44,741 nucleotides of DNA, taken from positions 1 to 44,741 of IMG/VR virus record IMGVR_UViG_3300037116_000300; one strand, written 5' to 3'. This document shows positions 30,046-39,877 of this stretch, piece by piece. The position numbers were made by a program, and so were the translations under genes. The notes beneath the pieces were generated by a model, which was given only the letters and a program-made list of their open reading frames with translations, did no database searches and was not told where the DNA came from. Each line of letters opens with the position of its first letter. Positions within the stretch are counted from its first letter, which is position 1. Source of the stretch: a virus.

Positions 30046-30813
30046 ATGACAAAGCATATCGCCGTGCAACCGGCCGGAACTCCCGTCGAAGCCGAGTCCG
30101 AGAGCGCGCCCCTGCTGCCTCTCGATACGCCTCGCTCAATCGCATTCAAAACCGCCAAGCATTCCTTCGTGTATCGCTTCCGGCGCATCGGCCTGGCCGA
30201 CTGGACGCAGTACTTCCAGGCGATCGTTAACCAGGTGATCCAGATCAAGGAGCAGCGCGAGAACATCTTCGAGACTGAATCGGCGTTGCTGGAGCTGGTC
30301 GATCGCACCGTCATCGGCGTCGAGGGGTACGGCGAGACGATGCCTAAGGATTGGAAGAAGGCGCTGCCGCTGCATCATCGCATCGCTGCCGGCATCGCTC
30401 TGCGCAGCGTGAGCCCGGCCAAGATGGATCCGGACGGCCCCATGCTCTGCGACCTGGTCACGGTGAACCTCGACGCCAACTGGAGCGCGGGAGACGACGG
30501 CAGGACGAATGTCTATTCCGGGCTCATCCATCGCTTCCGGCAGCCAGGGATCGCGGATCTGAAGCGTTTCAACTTCGAAGCCGCCCGCGTGCGTGTGACC
30601 GGAACTGCCGACAACGGCGTCACCGTGTATCCATCGCGGCAGGCGATTGCGATGAAGATTTACGACGACCTGATCGAATCCGTTGAGGGCTATTCGGTGG
30701 CCGGCGTTGCGCTGGCCGGCGTCGATCCCATCAAGCGCGAGATGGATGGCGCTCACAAGGCAGCCGCGGCCCTGGCCCTATTTGTTCAAGACGATGAAAT
30801 CACCATTCAATAA
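30046..30813 (+). CDS. Tail-assembly region protein, function unknown
   Basis: 255 residues from the ATG at 30046, which has GGAGG 6 nt upstream. It begins with an acidic stretch, then KTAKHSFVYRFRRIGLADWT and helices with EQRENIFETESALLELVDR. A strand-rich second half follows (VRVTGTADNGVTVYPSRQAI). It lies after the terminator and before the tape measure, where tail chaperones are usual. No slippery frameshift site linking it to the next gene was seen. Confidence 0.5.
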   Translation: MTKHIAVQPAGTPVEAESESAPLLPLDTPRSIAFKTAKHSFVYRFRRIGLADWTQYFQAIVNQVIQIKEQRENIFETESALLELVDRTVIGVEGYGETMPKDWKKALPLHHRIAAGIALRSVSPAKMDPDGPMLCDLVTVNLDANWSAGDDGRTNVYSGLIHRFRQPGIADLKRFNFEAARVRVTGTADNGVTVYPSRQAIAMKIYDDLIESVEGYSVAGVALAGVDPIKREMDGAHKAAAALALFVQDDEITIQ

Positions 30814-30827
30814 GAACGAGGCACACG

Positions 30828-31196
30828 ATGCGCGACCAGGCGATGCTCAAGCGCGCGGCGGCCGAGTTCTTTCTCGAAGGCTTCCTCGCTCCGGAGGCGG
30901 AGCGCGCTCTTCGCAATACGCCTGCCGAGCAGCATGCGGAAGTGCTCAAAGCGCAGATGCCGCCGCGCACCGTGCCGGATGGAGCGTTCACATGGATCCG
31001 TTACCTGATCTGGCTGGAGAACGTGCTGGAGGTTGTGGATCTGCCGCTGCATGCGGTCGAAGTGGAAGCGTTACTGGCGCTGAAGCGCGAGCGCGATCGC
31101 TTCCAGGCCGAGCATCCGCCGTGTCCGCACTGCGGCATGCCCAACGAATCGCATGCGCTTCGCTGCAGAGAGTGCATGGGTGAGATAGGGAACTGA
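30828..31196 (+). CDS. Tail-assembly protein with C-terminal zinc ribbon
   Basis: 122 residues. The body is helical (FFLEGFLAPEAERALRNT, AFTWIRYLIWLENVLEVVDL, EVEALLALKRERDRFQAEH). The end is a four-cysteine ribbon, PCPHCGMPNESHALRCREC. A zinc ribbon on a protein just before the tape measure is not a usual chaperone feature. It may be the second tail chaperone. The stop overlaps the tape-measure start (TGATG). Confidence 0.5.
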   Translation: MRDQAMLKRAAAEFFLEGFLAPEAERALRNTPAEQHAEVLKAQMPPRTVPDGAFTWIRYLIWLENVLEVVDLPLHAVEVEALLALKRERDRFQAEHPPCPHCGMPNESHALRCRECMGEIGN

Positions 31197-34100
31197 TGGC
31201 GACCGTCGTACAAATCGAGCTGATGGTTGATGAGAAGGGCGCAGTCTCCGGCGTCCGGGCGTTCGACACCGCCATAAAGGGCACGTCCGGATCCGTGCGC
31301 CAGCTCGGGACGCAGCTCGATGCCGTGGGCACGCGCGCGACCGCGGCCGGGAAAAAGACGAAGATTGCCCTCGAACAGACCGGAGTGTCCGCTCTCTCCA
31401 GCGTCGAGAAGACGCGGCTTCTCACAGAAGAGTTTGGCGTCCATCTCCCGCGCGCGATGGTGCGGCTTGCCGCGGAGAGCAAGGTCGTGTCGGGGGTGAT
31501 CGGCGCGATCGGCCCGGCTCTGGTTGGCTTAGGCGCCATCCAGATCGGCGCACTCGTTTTCACGCAATTGATCGATGGCGCGCAAAAACTCTGGCACAAC
31601 TGGCTGAATGTCAACGCCGCGATCGAGGATTACAACGCAGAAGTCGCAAAAACGAAACAGCAGGATTTCGGAAACACGCGGTCAATCGAGACGACGAGGG
31701 TCCGGATTGCGCAAGCAACCGCCGAAGTGCAGGCATACCGCGCAGCCGCCGACGCTCTGGATCAGAAATATAACCACAGCATTTTGCACGCGTTGGATCC
31801 AGCCGCTCTCTATACCACTTGGCAGGCTCACGAGCTGAACAATACGGCGATGGAATCTCAGCGCCAGCTTGATCGACTTAAAAACGAGAAGGAGCCCGAG
31901 CAACGCCATCAGGGCAATATCGATCAGATAGAGCTTCAGCACGCTGGCGACGGGCGTCTGCGCGGCGAACAGAAGATCACGGCTGAACTTGAGAAGCAAC
32001 TTCAGCTCCTCCAGGAAGGTGCGAGGGCCGAGGCTGAGCAGGAGGGAAAATTAGGAAACCCCGTCGGCAATAGCAGCCTTTGGAACACAGGAAAACTCTC
32101 GAAACCTCAAATAGATCAAATGAAGGCTTACGCGGATGCCGACGCGCAACGGTTCAATCTTCGCCGCGAACAAGAACAGGAGATGATGAACCTTCGCCAT
32201 GCCGCGACCGAAGCGAGCATGCGAGGGGAAGCGCTTTACCACCAGCAGGAACTGGACGCCATCGAGCAGTTGCAATTCAAGGACATCGATCGGGCGAAGG
32301 CCACGGACTATATACAGCAGAAATTCCATAACGAGCAGATAAAGCGGCTCGAAGATGAAGGGCGTGAAACTCAGAAACTTCAGCTCGAAGCCGCTATGAC
32401 TGGGTGGACGGGCATCGCGAAGATCGGTGGCCAGGGCGATATCGATATCGGCGATGTGCGCGGCAACCAAGATCTGCCAGACGAGGAAAAGGACAAGCGG
32501 GTCGCGGCGATCAAACAGCGGACCAACGCCGAGATTATTCAGAGCGAGCAGCAATTTACGGATCGGGTCAATAGTCTCGTTGACGAGCGTGCAGCGCACC
32601 AGGTCTCAGGCTTCGCGCGAATCCGGAGCGAAGCTCAAAAACAGAGCAGTGCTTTTGAAAAGGACTATCAGAAGCAATACGGGACCAACGTCAATGCCCC
32701 TGAATATCAGGCACACATCGGCGAACTGAATCGCGGGGAGACCGCGATCGCGGGCAGCGCGCAGGATCAGACGGCCGAGCTGGCGAAGCGCAATGCCGAT
32801 GAGACAGCGCAGATCGAGTCGGAGGCGCATGTCAGGTCATTGAACGCTGAGAAGCAGCGTACTGCAGCCATTGAATCCGAATATCATGCCCGCACGGCGA
32901 AGTACCAGGAGGAGCTGGCAGCCAAGGAGATTTCAGAGAACGACTTCAGCCGGCGTATGGCAGCGGCCGCGCAGGAGCGCGATGCCGACATGGTGCAGGC
33001 CGCGCGCGAAGCCCGCGAGAAGATGGCGGCCGAGTTCGATTCATTCTTCAAGGGCCTCGATCATCCGACCCAAGCGCTGAAGAACCTGGGCGACAAGGTT
33101 GCCGGGGAAGCCGCGGCGGCCCTGATGCAGAAGATCCAGCAGCGCGGCCAGGGCGCTGGAGCCACGCCGGCCGCGCCCGAAGGCGGAATCGTCGGGATCC
33201 TGACGGGCGGCTTTGGCGGCCTCTTCGGAAAAAGATCGAAAACGCCTGGCGCAACCCAAGATGCAAAAGCGGAATTGCCGCATGTGCCAGGTGTGAGCGC
33301 CGCGCACGATAAGGTCTTCACTGTTGCGCAGGCCACGATCCACGTCGGCAGCGCCACCTTCGGTGGGTTCGGCGGAGGCGGATTCGCGGGCGGCGGCGGC
33401 GGCACATCTCTTCTCGCACCGAGCGCAACATCGTTCCGTCCTACTTACACAGGCGAATCGTCGCCGGCATGGAGTGGGAGCGGTACGACGACCTCAACGG
33501 CGCCTGCACTCAGCGTCAACGGGGCCGCCGTGCCGACAGGCGGCATGATGGGCGGTGCGGGCGATGCATCGAGCGCGCCTGCTGTTTCGAACTTCAACGC
33601 CGGCAGCGGAGCAGCTCCTGCGCCTGGTCAGAACAAAGTCGGCGGAATTCTCGGCGATCTGAAGCAGGGGATGGGCCTTGTCAAGCAGGGCGCGGGCATC
33701 TTTGGCGGCGGCGGCGGGAAATCGGGCGCGGCATCTCAGGATCAATATGCCGAGACGCAGGATGCGACCGTCGATGGGCAGTTTGACAAGGACGGGAACT
33801 TCGCTCAAAAGGGCAGCGGTACCGGCGGCATGCTCGGCGGCGGCGGAATTGCCGCCAACGCCGGCGGTGCAATCGGCGGCGCGCTGGGCTTGTATAGCGC
33901 TTACGAAGGCAATGGCGGAGTCGGTGGTGCTGCGAGCGGCGCGATGAGCGGCATGGAGCTTGGCATGTCCCTTGGCGGCCCGATCGGCGCGGCAGTCGGC
34001 GCCGTGGGAGGCGCCATCCTCGGCGCGATTGGATTCGGAGGGCGCGAGAAGGCGCGTGTCTATGACCTGAAACAGATCCGGCCGCGGCTCTCGAACGATA

Positions 34101-34642
34101 TCGACGGCTTCCAACAGGGTTCGATGGATTACACGTCCGCCTATAGCGATATCGAAGGCCTCTCGCGTGAAGCCAACATGACCACAAACGCGATGGGACC
34201 CGCCGGCAAGAGCTACTACCAGGACACCATCAAGAAAGAGATCAAGGATGCCGAGGGGAAGCTCACGGCTGAGCAGCGCGCCGGCCGCAGCATGTATACG
34301 ACGACGGCCGCGCAGTTCGCGACGGGCATTGATTCTGTGCCGCGGGACGGAATGGCGATGCTCCATCAGAAAGAGATGGTCTTCTCCGCTCCCCGCACCG
34401 AGCGCGCCACGAGGGCTCTTGAAAACGGCGCTTCCCTTGAATCCGTGCACCGCAGCTATCAGGCCGCGATGAGCACGCGGGATGCACGACGCGCACCCAG
34501 CGGCGGCGAGCGGACGATGAACATGAACGTCCACGCGATCGATGCGAAGGGCGTCGCGCAATTCTTCGACAAATACAAGCACCACATGCGCAGGGCCTTG
34601 AATTCGAGCTACGCCGAGAACTCCGGAGGCGCGGATGCCTGA
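31196..34642 (+). CDS. Tail tape measure protein
   Basis: 1148 residues. A beta N-terminus (VVQIELMVDEKGAVSGVRAF) leads to a hydrophobic segment (VIGAIGPALVGLGAIQIGAL, about 100-120) and a very long charged coiled-coil region (about 130-640). Gly/Ala-rich membrane-like repeats follow (about 870-950, GGAIGGALGLYSAYEG, GGPIGAAVGAVGGAILGAIG). Near the end stand FATGIDSVPRDGMAMLHQKE and MVFSAPRTERATRAL, a common closing motif of phage tape measures. It sets tail length; by the rule of about 0.15 nm per residue the tail would be near 170 nm (estimate). The start is coupled to the preceding gene. Confidence 0.88.
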   Translation: MATVVQIELMVDEKGAVSGVRAFDTAIKGTSGSVRQLGTQLDAVGTRATAAGKKTKIALEQTGVSALSSVEKTRLLTEEFGVHLPRAMVRLAAESKVVSGVIGAIGPALVGLGAIQIGALVFTQLIDGAQKLWHNWLNVNAAIEDYNAEVAKTKQQDFGNTRSIETTRVRIAQATAEVQAYRAAADALDQKYNHSILHALDPAALYTTWQAHELNNTAMESQRQLDRLKNEKEPEQRHQGNIDQIELQHAGDGRLRGEQKITAELEKQLQLLQEGARAEAEQEGKLGNPVGNSSLWNTGKLSKPQIDQMKAYADADAQRFNLRREQEQEMMNLRHAATEASMRGEALYHQQELDAIEQLQFKDIDRAKATDYIQQKFHNEQIKRLEDEGRETQKLQLEAAMTGWTGIAKIGGQGDIDIGDVRGNQDLPDEEKDKRVAAIKQRTNAEIIQSEQQFTDRVNSLVDERAAHQVSGFARIRSEAQKQSSAFEKDYQKQYGTNVNAPEYQAHIGELNRGETAIAGSAQDQTAELAKRNADETAQIESEAHVRSLNAEKQRTAAIESEYHARTAKYQEELAAKEISENDFSRRMAAAAQERDADMVQAAREAREKMAAEFDSFFKGLDHPTQALKNLGDKVAGEAAAALMQKIQQRGQGAGATPAAPEGGIVGILTGGFGGLFGKRSKTPGATQDAKAELPHVPGVSAAHDKVFTVAQATIHVGSATFGGFGGGGFAGGGGGTSLLAPSATSFRPTYTGESSPAWSGSGTTTSTAPALSVNGAAVPTGGMMGGAGDASSAPAVSNFNAGSGAAPAPGQNKVGGILGDLKQGMGLVKQGAGIFGGGGGKSGAASQDQYAETQDATVDGQFDKDGNFAQKGSGTGGMLGGGGIAANAGGAIGGALGLYSAYEGNGGVGGAASGAMSGMELGMSLGGPIGAAVGAVGGAILGAIGFGGREKARVYDLKQIRPRLSNDIDGFQQGSMDYTSAYSDIEGLSREANMTTNAMGPAGKSYYQDTIKKEIKDAEGKLTAEQRAGRSMYTTTAAQFATGIDSVPRDGMAMLHQKEMVFSAPRTERATRALENGASLESVHRSYQAAMSTRDARRAPSGGERTMNMNVHAIDAKGVAQFFDKYKHHMRRALNSSYAENSGGADA

Positions 34643-35483
34643 GACCGATGTCCTCAACCCAACGGCCGGATGGGACACGGCGCTCGGCGACTCGATGAAC
34701 CCGAGCTATGGATTCACGCGCAAGCGCGCCAGCACTCAACTGCATAAGAAAGCCATCGGAGGCACGCCCTGGACGCGCGAGACGCAGAACACGGGTCACA
34801 CCTTCACATTCAGCTGGCTGGGGCGCACCTGGGCCTGTGTGCAGCGGCTGAAGTGGTACTACGAGCAATACGAAGACGGCTATTTCACCATCAAGAATTG
34901 GGACGCCGGCGGCCGCGAGTATGTAGGCCGCTTCACATCCGAGCCACAGGAAGTGGAGACGGCGAATAACAAGTGGGACGTCCAGGGCGTCACCTTCGAA
35001 GAGATGCCGCAAGCGCCGATGATGAACTACCCATCGGACTGGGATCACGAATCGATTCTGTTCAACGTCACCAACAATCGCGGCGACATGAAGCTTGCCA
35101 CCAGCGGCGCGTGGACGCCGGTGCTTCTCGGCACCGCTCCGGAGATTACGCTGGGCGGCATTCTGCGCACGTCGCTTTCGAACATTACGATGTCCGATCC
35201 AGGGACGCTGGGCGATTGGGCGCAATACGAATATCGCGGCTACGGGTTCAAGCTCTGGATGGTGCAGGGAGCTGGGTTTGGGAAGGCCGATGTCTACCTC
35301 GACGGAGTACTCCTCACAACGGTCGACTGCTACGCGGCCACGGAGCTTGGCGCGCAGATGGTGCTTGCGCAGCAGAACGTTCCTCTCGACTTCCACCGCG
35401 TGAAGGTGATCTGCGACGCGACCAAGAACGGCTCGGCCACCACCACCACGATCAGTTGGTATGGGCTGCAGGTGATGCGATGA
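34635..35483 (+). CDS. Distal tail protein-like
   Basis: 282 residues, overlapping the tape-measure stop by 8 nt. Beta-rich: TFTFSWLGRTWACVQRLKWY, YFTIKNWDAGGREYVGRFTS, GFKLWMVQGAGFGKADVYLD. A distal-tail role is suggested by its place right after the tape measure and by beta-sandwich character. The C-terminal half could be a carbohydrate-binding-like sandwich. Assignment is from synteny mainly. Confidence 0.5.
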   Translation: MPETDVLNPTAGWDTALGDSMNPSYGFTRKRASTQLHKKAIGGTPWTRETQNTGHTFTFSWLGRTWACVQRLKWYYEQYEDGYFTIKNWDAGGREYVGRFTSEPQEVETANNKWDVQGVTFEEMPQAPMMNYPSDWDHESILFNVTNNRGDMKLATSGAWTPVLLGTAPEITLGGILRTSLSNITMSDPGTLGDWAQYEYRGYGFKLWMVQGAGFGKADVYLDGVLLTTVDCYAATELGAQMVLAQQNVPLDFHRVKVICDATKNGSATTTTISWYGLQVMR

Positions 35484-35523
35484 GGACTGGCCGTCCAGGC
35501 GACCTCGCTTCGCGGAGGTGCGC

Positions 35524-36717
35524 ATGATTGACTACCCCGTTGCCCTCAAAGCCACGGGCGGCGCGCGCACCGGCGTCCCGCCGGCGAACCTGCTCGACAT
35601 TCAGGATGTCAACGGGAACCTCTACTACTTTTCTGATCGCCTGATCAACGCGCCGGTTGCGATCACTGGCGCCATTGCACCATATTCTTCGCTTGTTCCC
35701 CCCGTTTCGATTCCAGGCGGCCAACAGGTTGCGTGGGCCGTTCCCACAACGGCGGTCGCAACTCCGGGCGTTCCTTCGATCGCGACCAACGCCACGGTCT
35801 CAGGCCTCAACGGCACGCTGACCCAGGGCGAAGGAGATCCGTTCTCGACGGCTGGAGGGATTGCGTGGAGCGGCTTCACGCCGCCAGCGCTACCTGCCGG
35901 CGCGGTGATCGATGCCGTTTACATCACTTGCCTCCTGGCGCGCGGTCAGGCCCTCGCCGTGGTGTTTACACCGTTTGAGCCGGTCGCGCCGACGGCTGGC
36001 GCAAGCGGCCAGTTCTCCGGGCTTGTGGGCTCCCTCACCACCCTGGCAGAGATTGCGGCTTACACGCTCTCGATCTCGATGCACTCGACGGTGGGCGGCT
36101 ACTGGCCCGACGAGCTCGATGTTTCCGACGTTGCGATCGCAATTTACTTTCACCTTCCCGGCGGCGGTTCCAATGGCGGCTACACCAACCCGGGCGAAGC
36201 TCCCTACGGCAACGGGCCTTATCTGCCCTGGCTGCTGCAGGTGCCCAACTTCACATTTCATCGCTCGATGCAGACCGACATGGGCAACTTTGTGGTTCAG
36301 AACGTCAGTGGCGACACGCTCTCGCGCGACATGGAAAAGATTCTGCGAGCATCTACGCTCGAAGGCGCGCAGTTTGTCTATCGCTGCTGGCAGCCTGACT
36401 CGGAGGCCGCGTGGATCGAGGTGCACGGGCAGCTCACTATGGGCAGCGACGGCGTCGACACCGTGCAGCTCACGGCCGCGGATACGATCAACGCCGCGCA
36501 GGACGACACGCCGCTTGAGCTCTCCTGCGAAACCTGCCAACTGAATTGGGCTCTGGCCCGATGCGGAGCCACGGGCGACACCGAGTGTCAGTACAGCTAT
36601 CAGACCTGCCAGGTCCCCGAAAAGATCATGGTGGTGATGAACAACTTCGAGAAGAATTACGGGGAATCGACGGCCTCGATCGCGGTGCGGCCGATCAACC
36701 GCGCGAGGAAGTTCTAA
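35524..36717 (+). CDS. BR0599-like tail tip protein
   Basis: 397 residues from the ATG at 35524 with GGAGG upstream. A variable region (about 30-200) rich in Gly/Pro is followed by beta parts (FTFHRSMQTDMGNFVVQNV). Near the C-terminus, LSCETCQLNWALARCGATG and CQYSYQTCQV carry the cysteine cluster typical of BR0599/minor tail protein L-type proteins, then FEKNYGESTASIAVRP. Those form a tail-tip hub, sometimes with a metal cluster. It has five cysteines in the cluster. It overlaps the next gene by one nt. Confidence 0.65.
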   Translation: MIDYPVALKATGGARTGVPPANLLDIQDVNGNLYYFSDRLINAPVAITGAIAPYSSLVPPVSIPGGQQVAWAVPTTAVATPGVPSIATNATVSGLNGTLTQGEGDPFSTAGGIAWSGFTPPALPAGAVIDAVYITCLLARGQALAVVFTPFEPVAPTAGASGQFSGLVGSLTTLAEIAAYTLSISMHSTVGGYWPDELDVSDVAIAIYFHLPGGGSNGGYTNPGEAPYGNGPYLPWLLQVPNFTFHRSMQTDMGNFVVQNVSGDTLSRDMEKILRASTLEGAQFVYRCWQPDSEAAWIEVHGQLTMGSDGVDTVQLTAADTINAAQDDTPLELSCETCQLNWALARCGATGDTECQYSYQTCQVPEKIMVVMNNFEKNYGESTASIAVRPINRARKF

Positions 36718-39700
36718 TGCCCAACTTTTCCACGACGCAGGCATCTTCCGCGAGCGACACCACCGGCGCGCCCATCCCGCTGAGCTATGGCTATGTGTGG
36801 GCCACGGGGAAGCGCCTCGAATACTACATGATCGAAAACACCGGCAATTCTCATATGGATTTCTCGCGTGTGGGATTCTGGCAGCTTGGCCACGGCGAGT
36901 GGGATGGGCCAAGCGAGCAATGGATCAACGACCAGCTGGTATGGAGAGGCGATGTGCCGGCGTCGCCGCCAACGGGCGGATTCGTCGGGCAAAACTGGAA
37001 GGCCGCGCTTGATGGCGGCGAGAGCTTCGTCTTCAACTTCCATTCGGGCTGCGATGCAGTCATTGGCTCTGGATTCACCCCTGTATCGAGCGGCCCGGAT
37101 CAAGGCCTCGATGTGCTCTGGTCGCTGTTTCCGAGCGCCATCAATCCGCTGCACTATTCGCGCGTCGCTTACTACGCGATCCTGCGTAAGCAGCAGATTC
37201 AGAATCAGGTCAATACGCACCAAAACGATCCGACGCAGTGGACCGACATCAACCCCGTGGGTCTGTGGCGCGCGCTGAAATGCCGTCTCTTCGATGCGAA
37301 CGGCAACATGACCGGTTATGCCTTCACCACCAACCCCGCCTGGCATTTCGTCGATCTGATGTTGAGGCGCAAGCTGTTTCCTGAATACATCCTCGATCTG
37401 ACGCTGGGTCCGGACGATCCGCCGGCTGCGGTGAAAGCTCGCTTTGACTGGAACAAGATCTACACCTCGGCGCAGTATTGCGACGAGTTCCTAGCCAACG
37501 GGCGCCGCCGCTTCGCGGGCAGCTACTCGTTCGTGCAGCAATCGACGCTGCAAGCGTGTGTCGAGCAGATTCTGAAGGTCTGCCGCGGATTCAATACTTC
37601 CTACGCCGGCAAGATCGCCTTCAATTGCGATATGGTGCGGCCTTCGGTGTTCACGTTCTCGCGCGAGCACATTCTGCCGGGCAGCTTTGATGCGAGCGAC
37701 GAGATTCCGCACACCGCGGCCAATCGCTATATCGCGCAGTTCCGCGATCTGCTGGTGCCGGCGATCATGGCCGGTCAAAATCCAAATGCCATCGTCTCGA
37801 TCACCGCAACGAGCAATGGACGGCCGGTGGTGACGATGGAGCAGCCGCATCCATTCAATGCCGGCGATTTCATCGCGATCGGCGGCACAAACACCACGTA
37901 TGACGGCGAGTGGCAGGTCTACAGCGTGCCGGACGTCCTGAACATAGGAACGCCGGAAGAGATCGATCCGACGACCTTTGTGATGAATCGCAAGGGCTCG
38001 AATTATCCCGCTGCGGTGGGCGCTGGCGGGCTCGTTGGGCTGCTCTACTCGCGGTTTGCGTCGAGGTATCCGGAGTTTTGGCACAAGAACAACATGATGG
38101 CGCGCGGCGCCGTGGGCGTCGGCATTCCACGCCAGCGCAACCGGCTCAAGGTGACGATCGACCTGGCAACGAGCACCTATGACCAGGACAGCCGCATTGC
38201 GCGCTACGAGCGCGATCGCGCCCTCGGTCTCGATGTCGCACCCTACGTGCTGCCGCCCTTTCCGAGGATCCGGACCTCGATGTACGCGCGCGATGAATTC
38301 GGGAATCTGGCCTGCGCGATCGAGCCGGGCGATCACGTCACCATTGACGACACCGCTAGCTTCACCTATGCCGGCGAATACGAAGTGTTGGATCCGAAAA
38401 CCTTTTATCCGCCGACCACCAGTGTTTCCAGCGACGGCGGATCGCTTGTGCGGACGCCGGACGCAAGCAGCGGCGAGCTCGAATTCGCGCTCGGGCCTTA
38501 CAACCCGGACGTCTTCTACGACACCAGCGATCCGACGCAGGCCGGCTGGCAAAGCGTGCCCGGCAGCGATCCGGGCAATGACGACAATTACACGAGCATC
38601 CCTCTCGCCGATGGAGGAATCTTCGTGTTCTTCACCGGGCTCTCCGGGTCGGGAACGCAGTTCCAGTTGCCGTCTAGCGGTTTTCCTCCTGCAAATATGC
38701 TGGCCTGGGCGTCGGCCGCGGGCACGATCGTCCAGTTTCATTCCGCGCACACCATTCAGCTTTGCGATGCCTCGGCCGCGCGGCTGCTCACGCTGCAATA
38801 CAGTGATGAGTCGATCACTTGGGGCGGCGACGTGGGCTATGCCGCGTTGACCTGGCTGGACTCATCCGTCGCAATTCAGACCATCGGCGCGATCCGCTGG
38901 GTGGTGCTCACCTTGCTCGGCGGCGAGAAGATCGCGTTTGGCATGGGAATTGTCGCCGACGGCACGGTCCTGAACAACGCGAGCATGCCGGCAGGCTTCA
39001 CATTTGATCCGCGCTTCGCGATGGCGTTCATGCACGATCAGGCGCCCAACGGAAACATCATGTTTCTTGCCGGCGCGACCGTCGACTCGGGCGGCGTGGC
39101 GCACTTCAACGTGTCGGATGACAGCGGCCACACCTGGCACGGCAATGTGAATGTGCTGATCTTCGCCCGTCAGAACAATATGGGCACCTTCGTCACTGAG
39201 ATCGTCGATGGCGCGGTGTGGGACGAGTGCACGCTCTCCAATGGAGCGAAGTTCGGCGTGGGTTGCTCGAAGGGCATGAACAACGGCGCTTCGTTTGGAA
39301 TTCCAGCCGCGGCCGGAGCGGCCACATCGCTGCAGGCCATCGTCGGATCGAGCGATGGGAACTACGAGGCCGGATCGAATCACGCGCAGGGCATCGGCGG
39401 GTGCTATCTCGATGGGAATAACAATGTCGTGATCTTCTTTCAGGACGGCCCGACTGTGGGCGCCGACACCTGGTACGGGCTGGCCGATGTCTTCGGGCTC
39501 TATTGCGAATCGGGCACTGGCGCCCCAACGCTGGTCAGCGTCGCACCAGCCTCGGCCAGTATCTCGGTCGCGACCTCGCAGCAATTCACGGCGACCGTCT
39601 CGGGCAATCCGAACCCTGGCGTCATCTGGAGCGTCGACGGCATCGCCGGCGGCAATCTGATCGTCGGCACAATCGACGCAAGTGGCCTTTACAACGCGCC

Positions 39701-39869
39701 CAACTTCGCAGGCACGCACACCATCACCGCGACCAGCGTCGCCGATCCAACTGCCAGCGGCTCGGCCACTGTCATCGTGTGGGGAACGTCGCCGCCTGAC
39801 ACGCTCAATTATCTCGGCACAGGCGGAAGCTATATCGATACGAGCGGCAATCCCATCGTGGTGGAGTAG
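36717..39869 (+). CDS. Large tail-tip protein with C-terminal Ig-like domain
   Basis: 1050 residues from the ATG at 36717 (TAATG overlap with previous stop); the frame extends upstream only within the previous gene. The N-terminal 500 residues carry a hub-like pattern (PIPLSYGYVWATGKRLEYYM, HYSRVAYYAILRKQQIQNQV, RARFDWNKIYTSAQYCDEFL-like regions), as in tail-hub/J-type proteins. A long middle beta-rich part follows. The last about 100 residues are a Big-2/Ig-like domain (LVSVAPASASISVATSQQFT, GTIDASGLYNAPNFAGTHTI). It probably forms the tail tip and binds the host surface. Confidence 0.6.
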   Translation: MPNFSTTQASSASDTTGAPIPLSYGYVWATGKRLEYYMIENTGNSHMDFSRVGFWQLGHGEWDGPSEQWINDQLVWRGDVPASPPTGGFVGQNWKAALDGGESFVFNFHSGCDAVIGSGFTPVSSGPDQGLDVLWSLFPSAINPLHYSRVAYYAILRKQQIQNQVNTHQNDPTQWTDINPVGLWRALKCRLFDANGNMTGYAFTTNPAWHFVDLMLRRKLFPEYILDLTLGPDDPPAAVKARFDWNKIYTSAQYCDEFLANGRRRFAGSYSFVQQSTLQACVEQILKVCRGFNTSYAGKIAFNCDMVRPSVFTFSREHILPGSFDASDEIPHTAANRYIAQFRDLLVPAIMAGQNPNAIVSITATSNGRPVVTMEQPHPFNAGDFIAIGGTNTTYDGEWQVYSVPDVLNIGTPEEIDPTTFVMNRKGSNYPAAVGAGGLVGLLYSRFASRYPEFWHKNNMMARGAVGVGIPRQRNRLKVTIDLATSTYDQDSRIARYERDRALGLDVAPYVLPPFPRIRTSMYARDEFGNLACAIEPGDHVTIDDTASFTYAGEYEVLDPKTFYPPTTSVSSDGGSLVRTPDASSGELEFALGPYNPDVFYDTSDPTQAGWQSVPGSDPGNDDNYTSIPLADGGIFVFFTGLSGSGTQFQLPSSGFPPANMLAWASAAGTIVQFHSAHTIQLCDASAARLLTLQYSDESITWGGDVGYAALTWLDSSVAIQTIGAIRWVVLTLLGGEKIAFGMGIVADGTVLNNASMPAGFTFDPRFAMAFMHDQAPNGNIMFLAGATVDSGGVAHFNVSDDSGHTWHGNVNVLIFARQNNMGTFVTEIVDGAVWDECTLSNGAKFGVGCSKGMNNGASFGIPAAAGAATSLQAIVGSSDGNYEAGSNHAQGIGGCYLDGNNNVVIFFQDGPTVGADTWYGLADVFGLYCESGTGAPTLVSVAPASASISVATSQQFTATVSGNPNPGVIWSVDGIAGGNLIVGTIDASGLYNAPNFAGTHTITATSVADPTASGSATVIVWGTSPPDTLNYLGTGGSYIDTSGNPIVVE

Positions 39870-39877
39870 GAGGTTTC

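Noticed and set aside
28346-30145. Long minus-strand open frame (about 599 codons) opposite the tail tube gene
   Set aside because: It lies wholly opposite well-supported late genes, has Arg/His/Ala-rich shadow composition and no ribosome site.
30046-31196. Programmed frameshift between the two tail-assembly genes
   Set aside because: Each gene has its own start, they are 14 nt apart, and no slippery heptamer was seen at the end of the first.
36546-36716. Extension of the tail-tip gene upstream of 36717
   Set aside because: This part is out-of-frame reading of the BR0599-like gene; TAATG coupling supports 36717.
37491-38798. Minus-strand frame of 435 codons opposite the tail-tip gene
   Set aside because: Antisense shadow without domain character.
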